Origin: Blastocatellia bacterium
GTDB taxonomy: Bacteria; Acidobacteriota; Blastocatellia; Pyrinomonadales; Pyrinomonadaceae
Assembly: GCA_016789145.1 (NCBI GenBank)
Contig: JAEUQI010000004.1
Location: 1 to 64,000, forward strand
Reading direction: 5' to 3'
Length of the DNA: 64,000 nucleotides
Shown here: positions 8,703 through 15,873 of the stretch, one piece after another
Layout of the letters: every line of letters starts with the position of its first letter
Position numbering within the stretch: position 1 is the first letter of the stretch
Program-made: the position numbers and the translations under genes
The notes under the pieces: generated by a model
Told to the model about the DNA's origin: nothing
The model's input: the letters and a program-made list of their open reading frames with translations, nothing else
Database searches by the model: none

Positions 8703-9911
8703 CTACTCGATCATGCTGAGAACCGAATCGGGGTTCGAAGTAGCCGGTGGCGGCGGAGCGAGCGGCTGTACGACCGGAGCGGCAGGCTTGTTCGCGTTGA
8801 CGTAATCCTCGGTCGACGAGAGCCCCTTAAGCTGGAGGAGTAGATTGTTCTGATTTGTCGCAAACGACAATCCATCGTCCATCGCAACTTCTCCGCTCTC
8901 GATCAGCTTTCGAATGACCGAATCGAAATCTTGCATTCCGTCGAGCTCGCCATCGCGGATCGCGTCGAGAAGGGTCTTGCCTTCCTGTTCGCCCTTTTCG
9001 ATATATTCGCGGGTTCGCGGATTAGACCTCAATATCTCCACCGCCGCGATACGGCCCTTGCCATCAATTTTTGGGATCAGTCGCTGTGAGACGATGTAGC
9101 GAAATGTTTGAGCCAACCGAGTCCGAATGATACGTTCTTCGTTCTTGGGATAAAGCCCGATAATACGATCGATGGTCTTCGACGCATCGATGGTGTGAAG
9201 GGTAGATAGCACCAAGTGCCCCGTTTCGGCGGCTTCGAGGGCGATCTCTGCGGTTTCCAGGTCTCGCATTTCGCCGACGAGAATTACCTTTGGAGCCTGA
9301 CGAAGTGCGGCTCTCAATGCGGAGGCAAAATCTTTCGTATCGGCACCGACCTCGCGTTGGTTTATCGTCGATTTTTTGTGGTTATGCAGAAATTCGATCG
9401 GGTCTTCGATAGTAACGATATGATACGCCTTAGTTTCGTTGATACGGTCGATGATGGCTGCTAGTGTCGAGCTTTTACCTGAACCGGTCGGTCCGGTAAG
9501 CAAGACGATACCGTTCCTGATATCTGCGATCTCGGCAAGCTGTTTCGGCAACCGCAACGAATCGAAGCTCGGTATCTGATGCGGAATGACTCGCATCACG
9601 ATAGAGAATGAGTTCCGTTGCTGAAAGATGTTTACACGAAATCGGCACTTGCCGGGCAGCGCGTAGCTGAGGTCAGCGGTTCGGTACTTAGAAAGTTGAT
9701 TCGCTGCATCGGGATTGTCGCGAAGCAGCGACATGGCGATCATCTCGGTCTGATACGCGCTCAATCGGCCAAGTCCGATGGGCGAAGCCGGATAGAGCAC
9801 GCCGTTGATCTCGACCTGAGGTTTTTGATTTGCAGAAAAATTGAGATCGCTGACGTTGTCTGAGATCAGCAACATCTGCTCGATGATCGGCGCGATATCT
9901 AACAAACTCAT
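8703..9911 (-). CDS. pilT: Type IV pilus retraction ATPase PilT
   Basis: Hexameric ATPase that powers pilus retraction and twitching motility. Walker A is GPTGSGKS at residues 140-147; the Walker B region contains KVILVGEMRDLETAEIALEAA, and the His box is GHLVLSTLHT. The segment KDFASALRAALRQAPK and the late motif RIIRTRLAQTFRYIVSQRLI are characteristic of PilT/PilU. Length 402 aa is slightly long, with a Pro/Ala-rich extension near residue 380 (AAPVVQPLAPPPPA). No other pilus genes are in the window. It starts at an ATG at 9911; 143 bp separate it from thiE, a stretch in which I see nothing else. Confidence 0.93.
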   Translation of the reverse strand: MSLLDIAPIIEQMLLISDNVSDLNFSANQKPQVEINGVLYPASPIGLGRLSAYQTEMIAMSLLRDNPDAANQLSKYRTADLSYALPGKCRFRVNIFQQRNSFSIVMRVIPHQIPSFDSLRLPKQLAEIADIRNGIVLLTGPTGSGKSSTLAAIIDRINETKAYHIVTIEDPIEFLHNHKKSTINQREVGADTKDFASALRAALRQAPKVILVGEMRDLETAEIALEAAETGHLVLSTLHTIDASKTIDRIIGLYPKNEERIIRTRLAQTFRYIVSQRLIPKIDGKGRIAAVEILRSNPRTREYIEKGEQEGKTLLDAIRDGELDGMQDFDSVIRKLIESGEVAMDDGLSFATNQNNLLLQLKGLSSTEDYVNANKPAAPVVQPLAPPPPATSNPDSVLSMIE

Positions 9912-10054
9912 TTAAGTGATCTTCTCCAATTGATGCCGCCTGTGCGGTAAGGTCGGAAGTTTGGCTGGCCGGTGAAACGAGGGCGTCGGCTAGGGTAGCC
10001 ACTCATTATTGTGCCTTAACGCTACGAAATATGCAACACATTTTTGTACTTTCT

Positions 10055-10687
10055 TTAACCATGTTGTGCAGCAATTTCGGTCAATGCTCTGCTGGCGTCC
10101 GGTATCGAGCGTTCGCCGTTCAGCAGGCAACTGATAACTGCGACCGAGTCCGCACCGGCGGTTAAAACGGTGCTTGCGTTGGAATGATCGATGCCGCCGA
10201 TCGCGACGAGCGGCATTGTGCCAACCATCTTGCGAGTCTCGCCCAAGCCTTCGACTCCAGTTACTTCGTCAGGGTCGGCTTTGGTATTTGTCGAAAACAC
10301 TGGCCCAAACGCAATGTAATCAACAGGTTGCGACAGTGCATCGCGGACCTGTTCGACATTGTGCGTCGAAATTCCGATGATCTTGTCCGGGCCTATGAGC
10401 CGTCTTGCGGCGTCAGCCGGCAAATCGGTTTGGCCGAGATGAACGCCGTCCGCATCGATCGCCATTGCGATATCAATACGATCATTTACGATCAGAATTA
10501 CGTCATTGTCTCTAGCTATCTCTGCCGCCAAGATAGCATCCTCGATCCAATCTCCCGGAGCCTTGTGCTTCTCACGAAGCTGAATAAGCCGAATTCCGCC
10601 ATCGACCAACTGTCGCACCTGATCAGCGTGCGAGAGACCCGAAATTGAAGTGTCGGTAATGGCGTAAACCTTTGGCAGAGTTAACAT
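10055..10687 (-). CDS. thiE: Thiamine-phosphate synthase
   Basis: Joins HMP pyrophosphate and thiazole phosphate to thiamine phosphate. Family motifs: IRLIQLREKH, VILIVNDRIDIAMAIDADGVHLGQTDLP, IGISTHNVEQV, DYIAFGPVFSTNTK and PLVAIGGI. It is 210 aa, the usual length. It is the third gene of a minus-strand series queA-GNAT-thiE with 3 and 7 bp gaps. Unlike thiC at the other end of the window, it has no visible TPP riboswitch of its own, being embedded in this series. Confidence 0.95.
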   Translation of the reverse strand: MLTLPKVYAITDTSISGLSHADQVRQLVDGGIRLIQLREKHKAPGDWIEDAILAAEIARDNDVILIVNDRIDIAMAIDADGVHLGQTDLPADAARRLIGPDKIIGISTHNVEQVRDALSQPVDYIAFGPVFSTNTKADPDEVTGVEGLGETRKMVGTMPLVAIGGIDHSNASTVLTAGADSVAVISCLLNGERSIPDASRALTEIAAQHG

Positions 10688-10694
10688 TACGAGC

Positions 10695-11231
10695 CTATTT
10701 AACGACGGATTTCATCATCAGGAAGCAATCTTCGCCGTTAGTGTAATACTTGCGGATACGCTGCATGACGGTGTAACCGGCAAGTTCGTAAAGGCGTTGA
10801 GCACCAATATTTCCTGCTCTAACCTCTAGAACCACAGTGCTCAAACCACGGTTCACGGCCGCCTTTTCGATATGAAGAAGCAGCATCTTGGCGAGTCCGC
10901 GTCGGCGATGTTCGGGTGCTATGCCTATTGTCGTCAGATGAGCGGCACCGTTATCGTTCTCCATCATGAATGCGAATCCGACCATCTCTTTGTCATCAGC
11001 CACAGCTCGGTAGCTGACGCTTCGCGGCTCATTCAGCAGGTAATCGAACGTATATTTCGTATAGTTATCGCCATCGCGAAAGCACCTGATATTTAGCCGC
11101 AGCACTTCATTAAGGTCATTGATCGTCAGTGGCCTGATCGAATATTCGCATGGCGGAGCAGGCACGATCACTTCGGGCTCGCGGAGGTGGCCGGGCGAAA
11201 AGAAATTTTTGATCGTGCTCAGAACTGCCAT
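10695..11231 (-). CDS. GNAT acetyltransferase, RimI-like
   Basis: A 178 aa protein with an N-terminal tail of about 30 residues and a GNAT domain from about residue 32 (IRPLTINDLNEVLRLN). The acetyl-CoA motif A is ITTIGIAPEHRRRGLAKMLLLHIEKAA, with the RRxGLA pyrophosphate-binding turn. It is followed by VVLEVRAGNIGAQRLYELAGYTVMQRIRKYY, typical of RimI (N-terminal acetylation of ribosomal protein S18) and related protein N-acetyltransferases. Sequence alone cannot fix the substrate. It lies between queA and thiE in a tight operon. Confidence 0.75.
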   Translation of the reverse strand: MAVLSTIKNFFSPGHLREPEVIVPAPPCEYSIRPLTINDLNEVLRLNIRCFRDGDNYTKYTFDYLLNEPRSVSYRAVADDKEMVGFAFMMENDNGAAHLTTIGIAPEHRRRGLAKMLLLHIEKAAVNRGLSTVVLEVRAGNIGAQRLYELAGYTVMQRIRKYYTNGEDCFLMMKSVVK

Positions 11232-11234
11232 CGT

Positions 11235-12266
11235 TTAGAGAATTAGCATACAGTCGCCATAGCTGTAAAAGCGATATCGTTCGGCAACGGCGTGACGATA
11301 CGCATTCATGATCAAGTTGTAGCCGCCAAAGGTCGATGTTAAAACCAGCAACGAGCTTTTCGGCAAATGAAAGTTTGTTAGCAAGGCTGATATTGCCCGA
11401 AACTCATATCCGGAAAGTATCGTGATATCAGCCGTGTCATTTCCTGCTACGAACTCACCATGATGCTGCATCGAGCTTTCCAAGGCTCGCGTCGTCGTCG
11501 TTCCTATTGCAACGATCCGGCGCCCATCTGAACGAGCGGAATTGAGTGAATTCGCGGCCTGTTCCGTGATGCTGAATCTCTCGGGCGAGACCGTATGCTC
11601 GGCGATATTATCAACGCGGATCGGTTCGAACGTACCATAACCGACGTGCAATGTGATCTCGACCGTCTCGACGCCCCGCTCTGCTAATTGCCGAAACGTC
11701 CGGTCCGAAAAATGCAGCCCTGCCGTAGGTGCTGCGATCGCGCCACGGTCGCTGGCATAGACCGTTTGGTAGCGTTCCCGATCGGTGTCGATCGCGTCTT
11801 TCTCGCGCTTTATGTACGGCGGCAGCGGCGTGCGGCCATATTTGTCGATCGCGACATAGAGATCTTCGTCAGAATGAAATCTGACCAGAACCTTTCCGTC
11901 ATCTAGCTTGCCGACGATCTCGCAGCTAAGATCAGCTGCAAATATGACCGTCTTCCCGACGGGTAACCTCTTTGCAGGCTTTGCTAACGCCGTCCACGAG
12001 CCATCGGACTGCTCGGCGACCAAGAATATCTCGACCGACGCTCCGGTTTCGGTCTTGCCTTCGAGCCGTGCGGGGAATACCTTAGTGTTATTCACGACGA
12101 TCAGGTCGCCTTTGCCAAAGTTAGCCGCGAACTCAGCAAAGGATGAATCCTCGAACCGTGCCGTCTTTCGGTCAACAACTAACATTCGCGAACTCGTTCG
12201 ATCTTCGAGCGGTTCTTGAGCGATCAGCTCGGCCGGCAGTGAGAAATCAAGGTCGTCGATGTGCAT
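11235..12266 (-). CDS. queA: S-adenosylmethionine:tRNA ribosyltransferase-isomerase
   Basis: Transfers and isomerises the ribose of S-adenosylmethionine onto preQ1-tRNA to give epoxyqueuosine. It starts MHIDDLDFSLPAELIAQEPLEDR, a hallmark QueA N-terminus, and contains KVFPARLEGK, GRTPLPPYIKRE, the very conserved GAIAAPTAGLHFS, THVGYGTF-type LHVGYGTFEPI, and C-terminal LLTNFHLPKSSLLVL. At 343 aa it is full length. First gene of the series with the GNAT and thiE genes; 194 bp separate it from the divergent crystallin-domain gene, leaving room for both promoters. Confidence 0.97.
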   Translation of the reverse strand: MHIDDLDFSLPAELIAQEPLEDRTSSRMLVVDRKTARFEDSSFAEFAANFGKGDLIVVNNTKVFPARLEGKTETGASVEIFLVAEQSDGSWTALAKPAKRLPVGKTVIFAADLSCEIVGKLDDGKVLVRFHSDEDLYVAIDKYGRTPLPPYIKREKDAIDTDRERYQTVYASDRGAIAAPTAGLHFSDRTFRQLAERGVETVEITLHVGYGTFEPIRVDNIAEHTVSPERFSITEQAANSLNSARSDGRRIVAIGTTTTRALESSMQHHGEFVAGNDTADITILSGYEFRAISALLTNFHLPKSSLLVLTSTFGGYNLIMNAYRHAVAERYRFYSYGDCMLIL

Positions 12267-12460
12267 AATGTTGTTGTTCGGCGGTCTGCTTTAAAATATA
12301 ATCATTACAGCCGTTGAAGGAAATTTTACATCAAAGGGTTCAGAGTCGCCTTAGCGATCTCGCAAAGAACCTTTTGGTATTTCCTTATCAGGGCTCTGAA
12401 AACTTCGGTTCATTTTAATGACGGTCACAAGCTGTCACTTTCATCAAGAGGGGTGTTGAT

Positions 12461-13648
12461 ATGAAAACAAGATTCAATTGGATATTTTCCGCTTCGATAG
12501 CGGTGATCTTTGTCCTCGGCGGCGCGGCCGTTTCGTTCGCCCAAGAAGGACGTTTTTTTGGCGGTAACGGTATAACGGTCTTTGCTGATAAAGAATTTCG
12601 AGGAAACACGCAGACGTTTGAGAATGATGTTCCGGACCTTAGTTCGTATGGCATGGATCGTAGGATCTCGAGTTTTCGCGTCGGAAATAACCAAGAATGG
12701 CAGATCTGCGACGGCAAGAACTACTCAGGCCGCTGCGCATCGGTTTCGGGCGAAGAATATGATCTGAGCATCAATGGCTGGAACGACCGCATTCGATCGT
12801 TGCGTAGAACGAGTGGTTCCGGTGGCGGTGGTTGGGGCAGCGGCGGCCAGACCTCGACGCCTCCTTCGTGGGCTCAGGGCACATTCTACGGCACTGCTCC
12901 GAACGGTACTCAGATCATACTGACGCTTGAGAGAAGCGGCCGCGCAACCGCAAATATCGGCGGTTCATTGACCTATGGAACCTACTACAACGGCTATTTG
13001 AACATGAACGGCAACCGTGCTCGTGTACAGCAATCGGGCAACGGATTTCGAACCGTCAGCACGATGAATGGCGAAACGATCTTCTACAGCCGAAACAATT
13101 CCGGCGGTGGAGGCTGGGGCGGCAATCAATCGCGTCCGCCAAGCTGGGCTCGCGGCACGTTCTACGGAACCGCACCTAACGGATCGCGTATTATGTTGAC
13201 CATCAACAACGATGGTGCCATCTCGGCAAATATCGGCGGAAATATTTCCAATGGTTACTACCAATCCGGAAATGTCATCAACATCAACGGCAACACCGCA
13301 CGTGTTTACCGCCAAGGCGATGGATTCCGCACCGTCAGCACGATGAACAACGAGACCATCATCTATTCGAAGAATAGCGGCGGTTGGGGCGGCAGCGGCG
13401 GCAGCGTTCCTAGCTGGGCCGTTGGCAGATTCCGCGGCAACAGTCCGCAGGATGGTTCGCAGATCATTATCACGATTCAGTCGAACGGTAATGTCACTGT
13501 AAACATCGGTGGAAATATGAACTATGGCAGCCTGAACGGAAGCACGCTCTCCATTAACGGAGCGACCTCAACCGTCTACCGCAACGGTAACGGTATCCGA
13601 ACCGTTTCGAATGGCGATGGCCAGACGATCAACTATTTCCGATACTAG
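12461..13648 (+). CDS. Secreted beta/gamma-crystallin domain protein with three C-terminal repeats
   Basis: Signal peptide at about residues 1-27 (IFVLGGAAVSFAQ). Residues 37-115 look like a beta/gamma-crystallin unit: GITVFADKEFRGNTQTF with DRRISSFRV, then WQICDGKNYSGRC with NDRIRSLRR, i.e. two Greek-key motifs with a Cys pair in the second. Gly-rich linkers (GSGGGGWGSGG) separate three homologous units of about 75 aa at 136-210, 227-303 and 317-394, each beginning PSWA-x-G-x-F and ending in FRTVS-type and Y-rich strands. The first two units share TFYGTAPNG; the third has diverged (RFRGNSPQDG). Clear ribosome site AGAGGGG at 12447-12453. Probably an exported, possibly Ca-binding, surface or matrix protein; function unknown. 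Confidence 0.8.
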   Translation: MKTRFNWIFSASIAVIFVLGGAAVSFAQEGRFFGGNGITVFADKEFRGNTQTFENDVPDLSSYGMDRRISSFRVGNNQEWQICDGKNYSGRCASVSGEEYDLSINGWNDRIRSLRRTSGSGGGGWGSGGQTSTPPSWAQGTFYGTAPNGTQIILTLERSGRATANIGGSLTYGTYYNGYLNMNGNRARVQQSGNGFRTVSTMNGETIFYSRNNSGGGGWGGNQSRPPSWARGTFYGTAPNGSRIMLTINNDGAISANIGGNISNGYYQSGNVININGNTARVYRQGDGFRTVSTMNNETIIYSKNSGGWGGSGGSVPSWAVGRFRGNSPQDGSQIIITIQSNGNVTVNIGGNMNYGSLNGSTLSINGATSTVYRNGNGIRTVSNGDGQTINYFRY

Positions 13649-13677
13649 TTCGCAGAATTACCTTTGAACAAACACTG

Positions 13678-13705
13678 AGGCTGTCTGAAAAGGCAGCCTT
13701 TTTCC
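13678..13705 (+). terminator. Rho-independent terminator after the crystallin-domain gene
   Basis: Nine-base stem AGGCTGTCT / AGGCAGCCT (one G-T wobble) closed by a GAAA tetraloop at 13687-13690 and followed by a run of T. It lies 30 bp after the stop codon. Confidence 0.88.
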
Positions 13706-13713
13706 TTGTCCGC

Positions 13714-13919
13714 ACTGTCCCGAGCGTTCTTGCCGTCGGCGGCGTTCCGACTGTCCGAACTGTCCCGAGCGTTCTTGCCGTTCGCGTCGTTCCTGCTGTC
13801 CGCGGCGTGTTTCACGAGACGCAACGTGCGGGCTGGAAGCCCGCGTTCCGGCTGTCCGCACTGTCCCGAGCGTTCTTGCCGTTCGCGGCGTTCTTGCTGT
13901 CCGCGGCGTGTTTCACGAG
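13714..13919. repeat. Direct repeats, 60-base unit with a partial third copy
   Basis: The word actgtcccgagcgttcttg begins at 13714, 13759 and 13860. The copies at 13759-13818 and 13860-13919 match over 60 bases with two differences and both end in gcggcgtgtttcacgag; the first copy diverges after about 22 bases. Spacing between starts is 45 and 101, so it is not a regular array. Confidence 0.88.
13828..13844. repeat. GC-rich intergenic palindrome
   Basis: GCGGGCT and AGCCCGC form a perfect 7 bp stem around GGA, sitting between the two full 60-base repeats. This looks like a REP-type palindromic element; I recognise the motif as frequent in intergenic DNA of related genomes, but no other copy is evident in this window. 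Confidence 0.7.
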
Positions 13920-13934
13920 GTCGAAAACGTTGTG

Positions 13935-14022
13935 TTTCTGTGGAACGCTTTGCTTGGCCGAACGCTGTATCTCTATTGATCTCAACAGTTAGTGTGAAAC
14001 GGCGTGAAAAACGCCACAGAAA
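13935..14022. repeat. Long inverted repeat with nested hairpin
   Basis: TTTCTGTGG at 13935-13943 is the exact reverse complement of CCACAGAAA at 14014-14022. Just inside the right arm lies a second hairpin, GGCGT-gaaaa-ACGCC (14001-14015). The arms enclose about 70 bases without a plausible gene. Confidence 0.6.
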
Positions 14023-14097
14023 TGTTCCAAGACGTGCCGGAATACATATCTCTAATGTTTGCAATAGTTACAGATCGATCTTCCAAGATCGTTCCCC

Positions 14098-14125
14098 AAG
14101 CGTTCCAGCGGTTCGTGGAACGCTT
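14098..14125. repeat. Inverted repeat, 9 bp arms
   Basis: AAGCGTTCC (14098-14106) and GGAACGCTT (14117-14125) pair perfectly around a 10-base loop. The word GGAACGCTT also occurs in the left part of the region (from 13942), so arms of different elements could pair with each other. Confidence 0.65.
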
Positions 14126-14189
14126 AAACCATTGATAATACTCGTGTTACGAGATCACAACTGCCATTTTTAGCCCAAAACGAAAAAAA

Positions 14190-14210
14190 CTGTAAGACAT
14201 TGTCTTACAG
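14190..14210. repeat. Inverted repeat CTGTAAGAC-att-GTCTTACAG
   Basis: Perfect 9 bp stem with a 3-base loop preceded by an A-run. Read on the minus strand, the A-run becomes a T-tract after the hairpin, so it could act as a terminator for minus-strand transcription or be a binding site for a dimeric regulator. Confidence 0.6.
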
Positions 14211-14398
14211 CACCGTTAGAAACAGTGGTTTCCGTTAAGTACTTTCTCCTTGCGAGTGAATTTAGATGTCAAAGATCGAGCAGCCGCAGGAATTGCGGCC
14301 ACTAATCAGTATATCATAGATGCAACGGAGTATCAATAACGATCTTCAAAGAAGATGCCGTCGGCTGGAATCAGGATACTCGAAGGGCCGCTTCGTTA

Positions 14399-15736
14399 AT
14401 GGTCGAACCGCTCGAGGTCGGTTCTCAGGCATCCTCCTTTTCTCGAATTTACGGTATCCTTATGCATCGAATGGCTTCATCAGACGAAACAACGATAACG
14501 GCGAGCTCAAAGACGATCGTTCGATCGATCATTGTGTTTGTTGTTGGCCTGCTTGTGCTGTTCGCACGCAAGCCGGACTCGCTGCTGAACCCGCAATTCT
14601 GGGCAGAAGACGGTAGAAATTGGTATGCGGACGCCTATAATTTAGGCTCGATAGCCGCATTATTTACGACTGAGGCCGGCTATTATCAAACCATTTCACG
14701 GCTTGTCGCCGCCGCTTCGCTCTGGTTTCCGCTCGAATATGCACCTCTTGTATTCAACGCATCGGCGATCCTGATCCAGGTCGGCGTGGCAATGTTCATA
14801 GTCTCCGAACGCTGCAAGCCTATTCTCGAGGACATCAAGGCCCGTTATCTCATGGCCTTGACGTACCTGCTGCTACCGAACTCGTGGGAAGTGTTTGCAA
14901 ACTTGACTAATTCGCAATGGCACCTGGCTTTGCTCGTTTGTCTGATGATCGTAGCGGCCGAGCCTGCGACGAGGCTCGGACGAGGATTCTACCTTGGCGT
15001 GACCGCATTAGCGGCAGTAAGCGGCCCATTCTGTCTGCTTTTGCTTCCTATCGCGTGCGTTCAGACTTATCTGGTCAGATCGCGGCATAAGGCAACGATC
15101 GCTGTCATTCTCGCATTAGGCTGCCTTGTTCAAGCATACGGCCTGCTAACAACTACTCGTGAAGTGCAGTCGGCTCTAGGTGCGTCGTTCGACTTGTTCT
15201 TTCAGATCGTCGGAAGACATATCGTGCTCGGTCCGCTGGTTGGAGTTCGCGGCTTTGCGCGATTGCAAAGCTGGGGTCTTTGGGGCTCGGTAGCGGCGGA
15301 AATTGCAACGATCAGCGGCTTGGCGGTGGCATTCTATCTGTTCGCTAAGGCTTCGGCCCAGATTCGACTGATCATGTTATACGCGGCAATGATATGCGTT
15401 ACGGCTCTCGCATGGCCTGCCGTAACGCTCGAGCCGGGGCAATGGGCCGTCATCGCAAACAATCCGACGGCGCTTCGATATTGGTTCGTGCCAGGTTTTG
15501 CATTTTGCTTGTCGCTGATCTATTTGCTCTTCAAACAGGAGACAAAGGTCGCGAGATACGTTTCCGCGAGCCTTATGCTTGTTTGTCTTTACGGTGTTAT
15601 CAAAGATTTTCGGATCGATCCGCTGAAAGACCTCGAGTTCAGATCGCGAGCAGCCGAATTTGAAAACGCTCCGTCGGGGACCGTGGTGACGATCCCGATC
15701 AATCCTGATTGGAAAATGGAATTAATTAAGAGGTAA
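14399..15736 (+). CDS. Multi-pass membrane protein, unknown (glycosyltransferase-like topology)
   Basis: About ten hydrophobic helices spread over 445 aa (for example TIVRSIIVFVVGLLVLFA, ALAAVSGPFCLLLLPIACV, ALRYWFVPGFAFCLSLIYLL). The conserved-looking acidic segment between the first two helices, NPQFWAEDGRNWYADAYNLG, recalls the first-loop acidic motif of GT-C glycosyltransferases, though I cannot assign a family. The start is uncertain: ATG at 14399, or ATG at 14462 or 14471, which would begin closer to the first helix; none has a convincing ribosome site. It stands alone downstream of the repeat region, ending just before the convergent tRNA-Leu. Confidence 0.6.
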   Translation: MVEPLEVGSQASSFSRIYGILMHRMASSDETTITASSKTIVRSIIVFVVGLLVLFARKPDSLLNPQFWAEDGRNWYADAYNLGSIAALFTTEAGYYQTISRLVAAASLWFPLEYAPLVFNASAILIQVGVAMFIVSERCKPILEDIKARYLMALTYLLLPNSWEVFANLTNSQWHLALLVCLMIVAAEPATRLGRGFYLGVTALAAVSGPFCLLLLPIACVQTYLVRSRHKATIAVILALGCLVQAYGLLTTTREVQSALGASFDLFFQIVGRHIVLGPLVGVRGFARLQSWGLWGSVAAEIATISGLAVAFYLFAKASAQIRLIMLYAAMICVTALAWPAVTLEPGQWAVIANNPTALRYWFVPGFAFCLSLIYLLFKQETKVARYVSASLMLVCLYGVIKDFRIDPLKDLEFRSRAAEFENAPSGTVVTIPINPDWKMELIKR

Positions 15737-15739
15737 TTG

Positions 15740-15827
15740 TGGTACCGGAGGTCGGAGTCGAACCGACATGAGGGTGAACCTCGTCAGATTTTGAGTCTGG
15801 TGCGTATACCAATTTCGCCACTCCGGC
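15740..15827 (-). tRNA. tRNA-Leu (anticodon CAA)
   Basis: Minus-strand cloverleaf of 88 bases with encoded CCA. Acceptor GCCGGAG pairs with CTCCGGT (G-T at the first pair). The anticodon stem-loop CCAGA-CTCAAAA-TCTG gives anticodon CAA, reading UUG. A long variable arm marks a class II tRNA, and the T-arm GTCGG-TTCGACT-CCGAC is regular. Confidence 0.95.
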
Positions 15828-15873
15828 ATCGAACTTACGATAATACTTGCGCGCTCGGCGTACGTCAAGATTA

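Larger units (their letters stand above)
13706..14398. other. Gene-free, repeat-rich intergenic region
   Basis: About 690 bases between the crystallin-gene terminator and the next membrane protein. Open frames exist on both strands, but they are arginine/serine-rich translations of repeats on both strands and look non-coding. The region holds a 60-base direct repeat and at least four inverted repeats, listed separately. Confidence 0.75.

Noticed and set aside
13714-13919. Possible CRISPR array
   Set aside because: Only two full and one partial repeat of about 60 bases with unequal spacing and no cas genes; repeats are longer than CRISPR units.
13645-14173. Overlapping open frames on both strands in the repeat region
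   Set aside because: Arg/Ser/Asp-rich translations of the repeats, overlapping on both strands, no start context; treated as non-coding.
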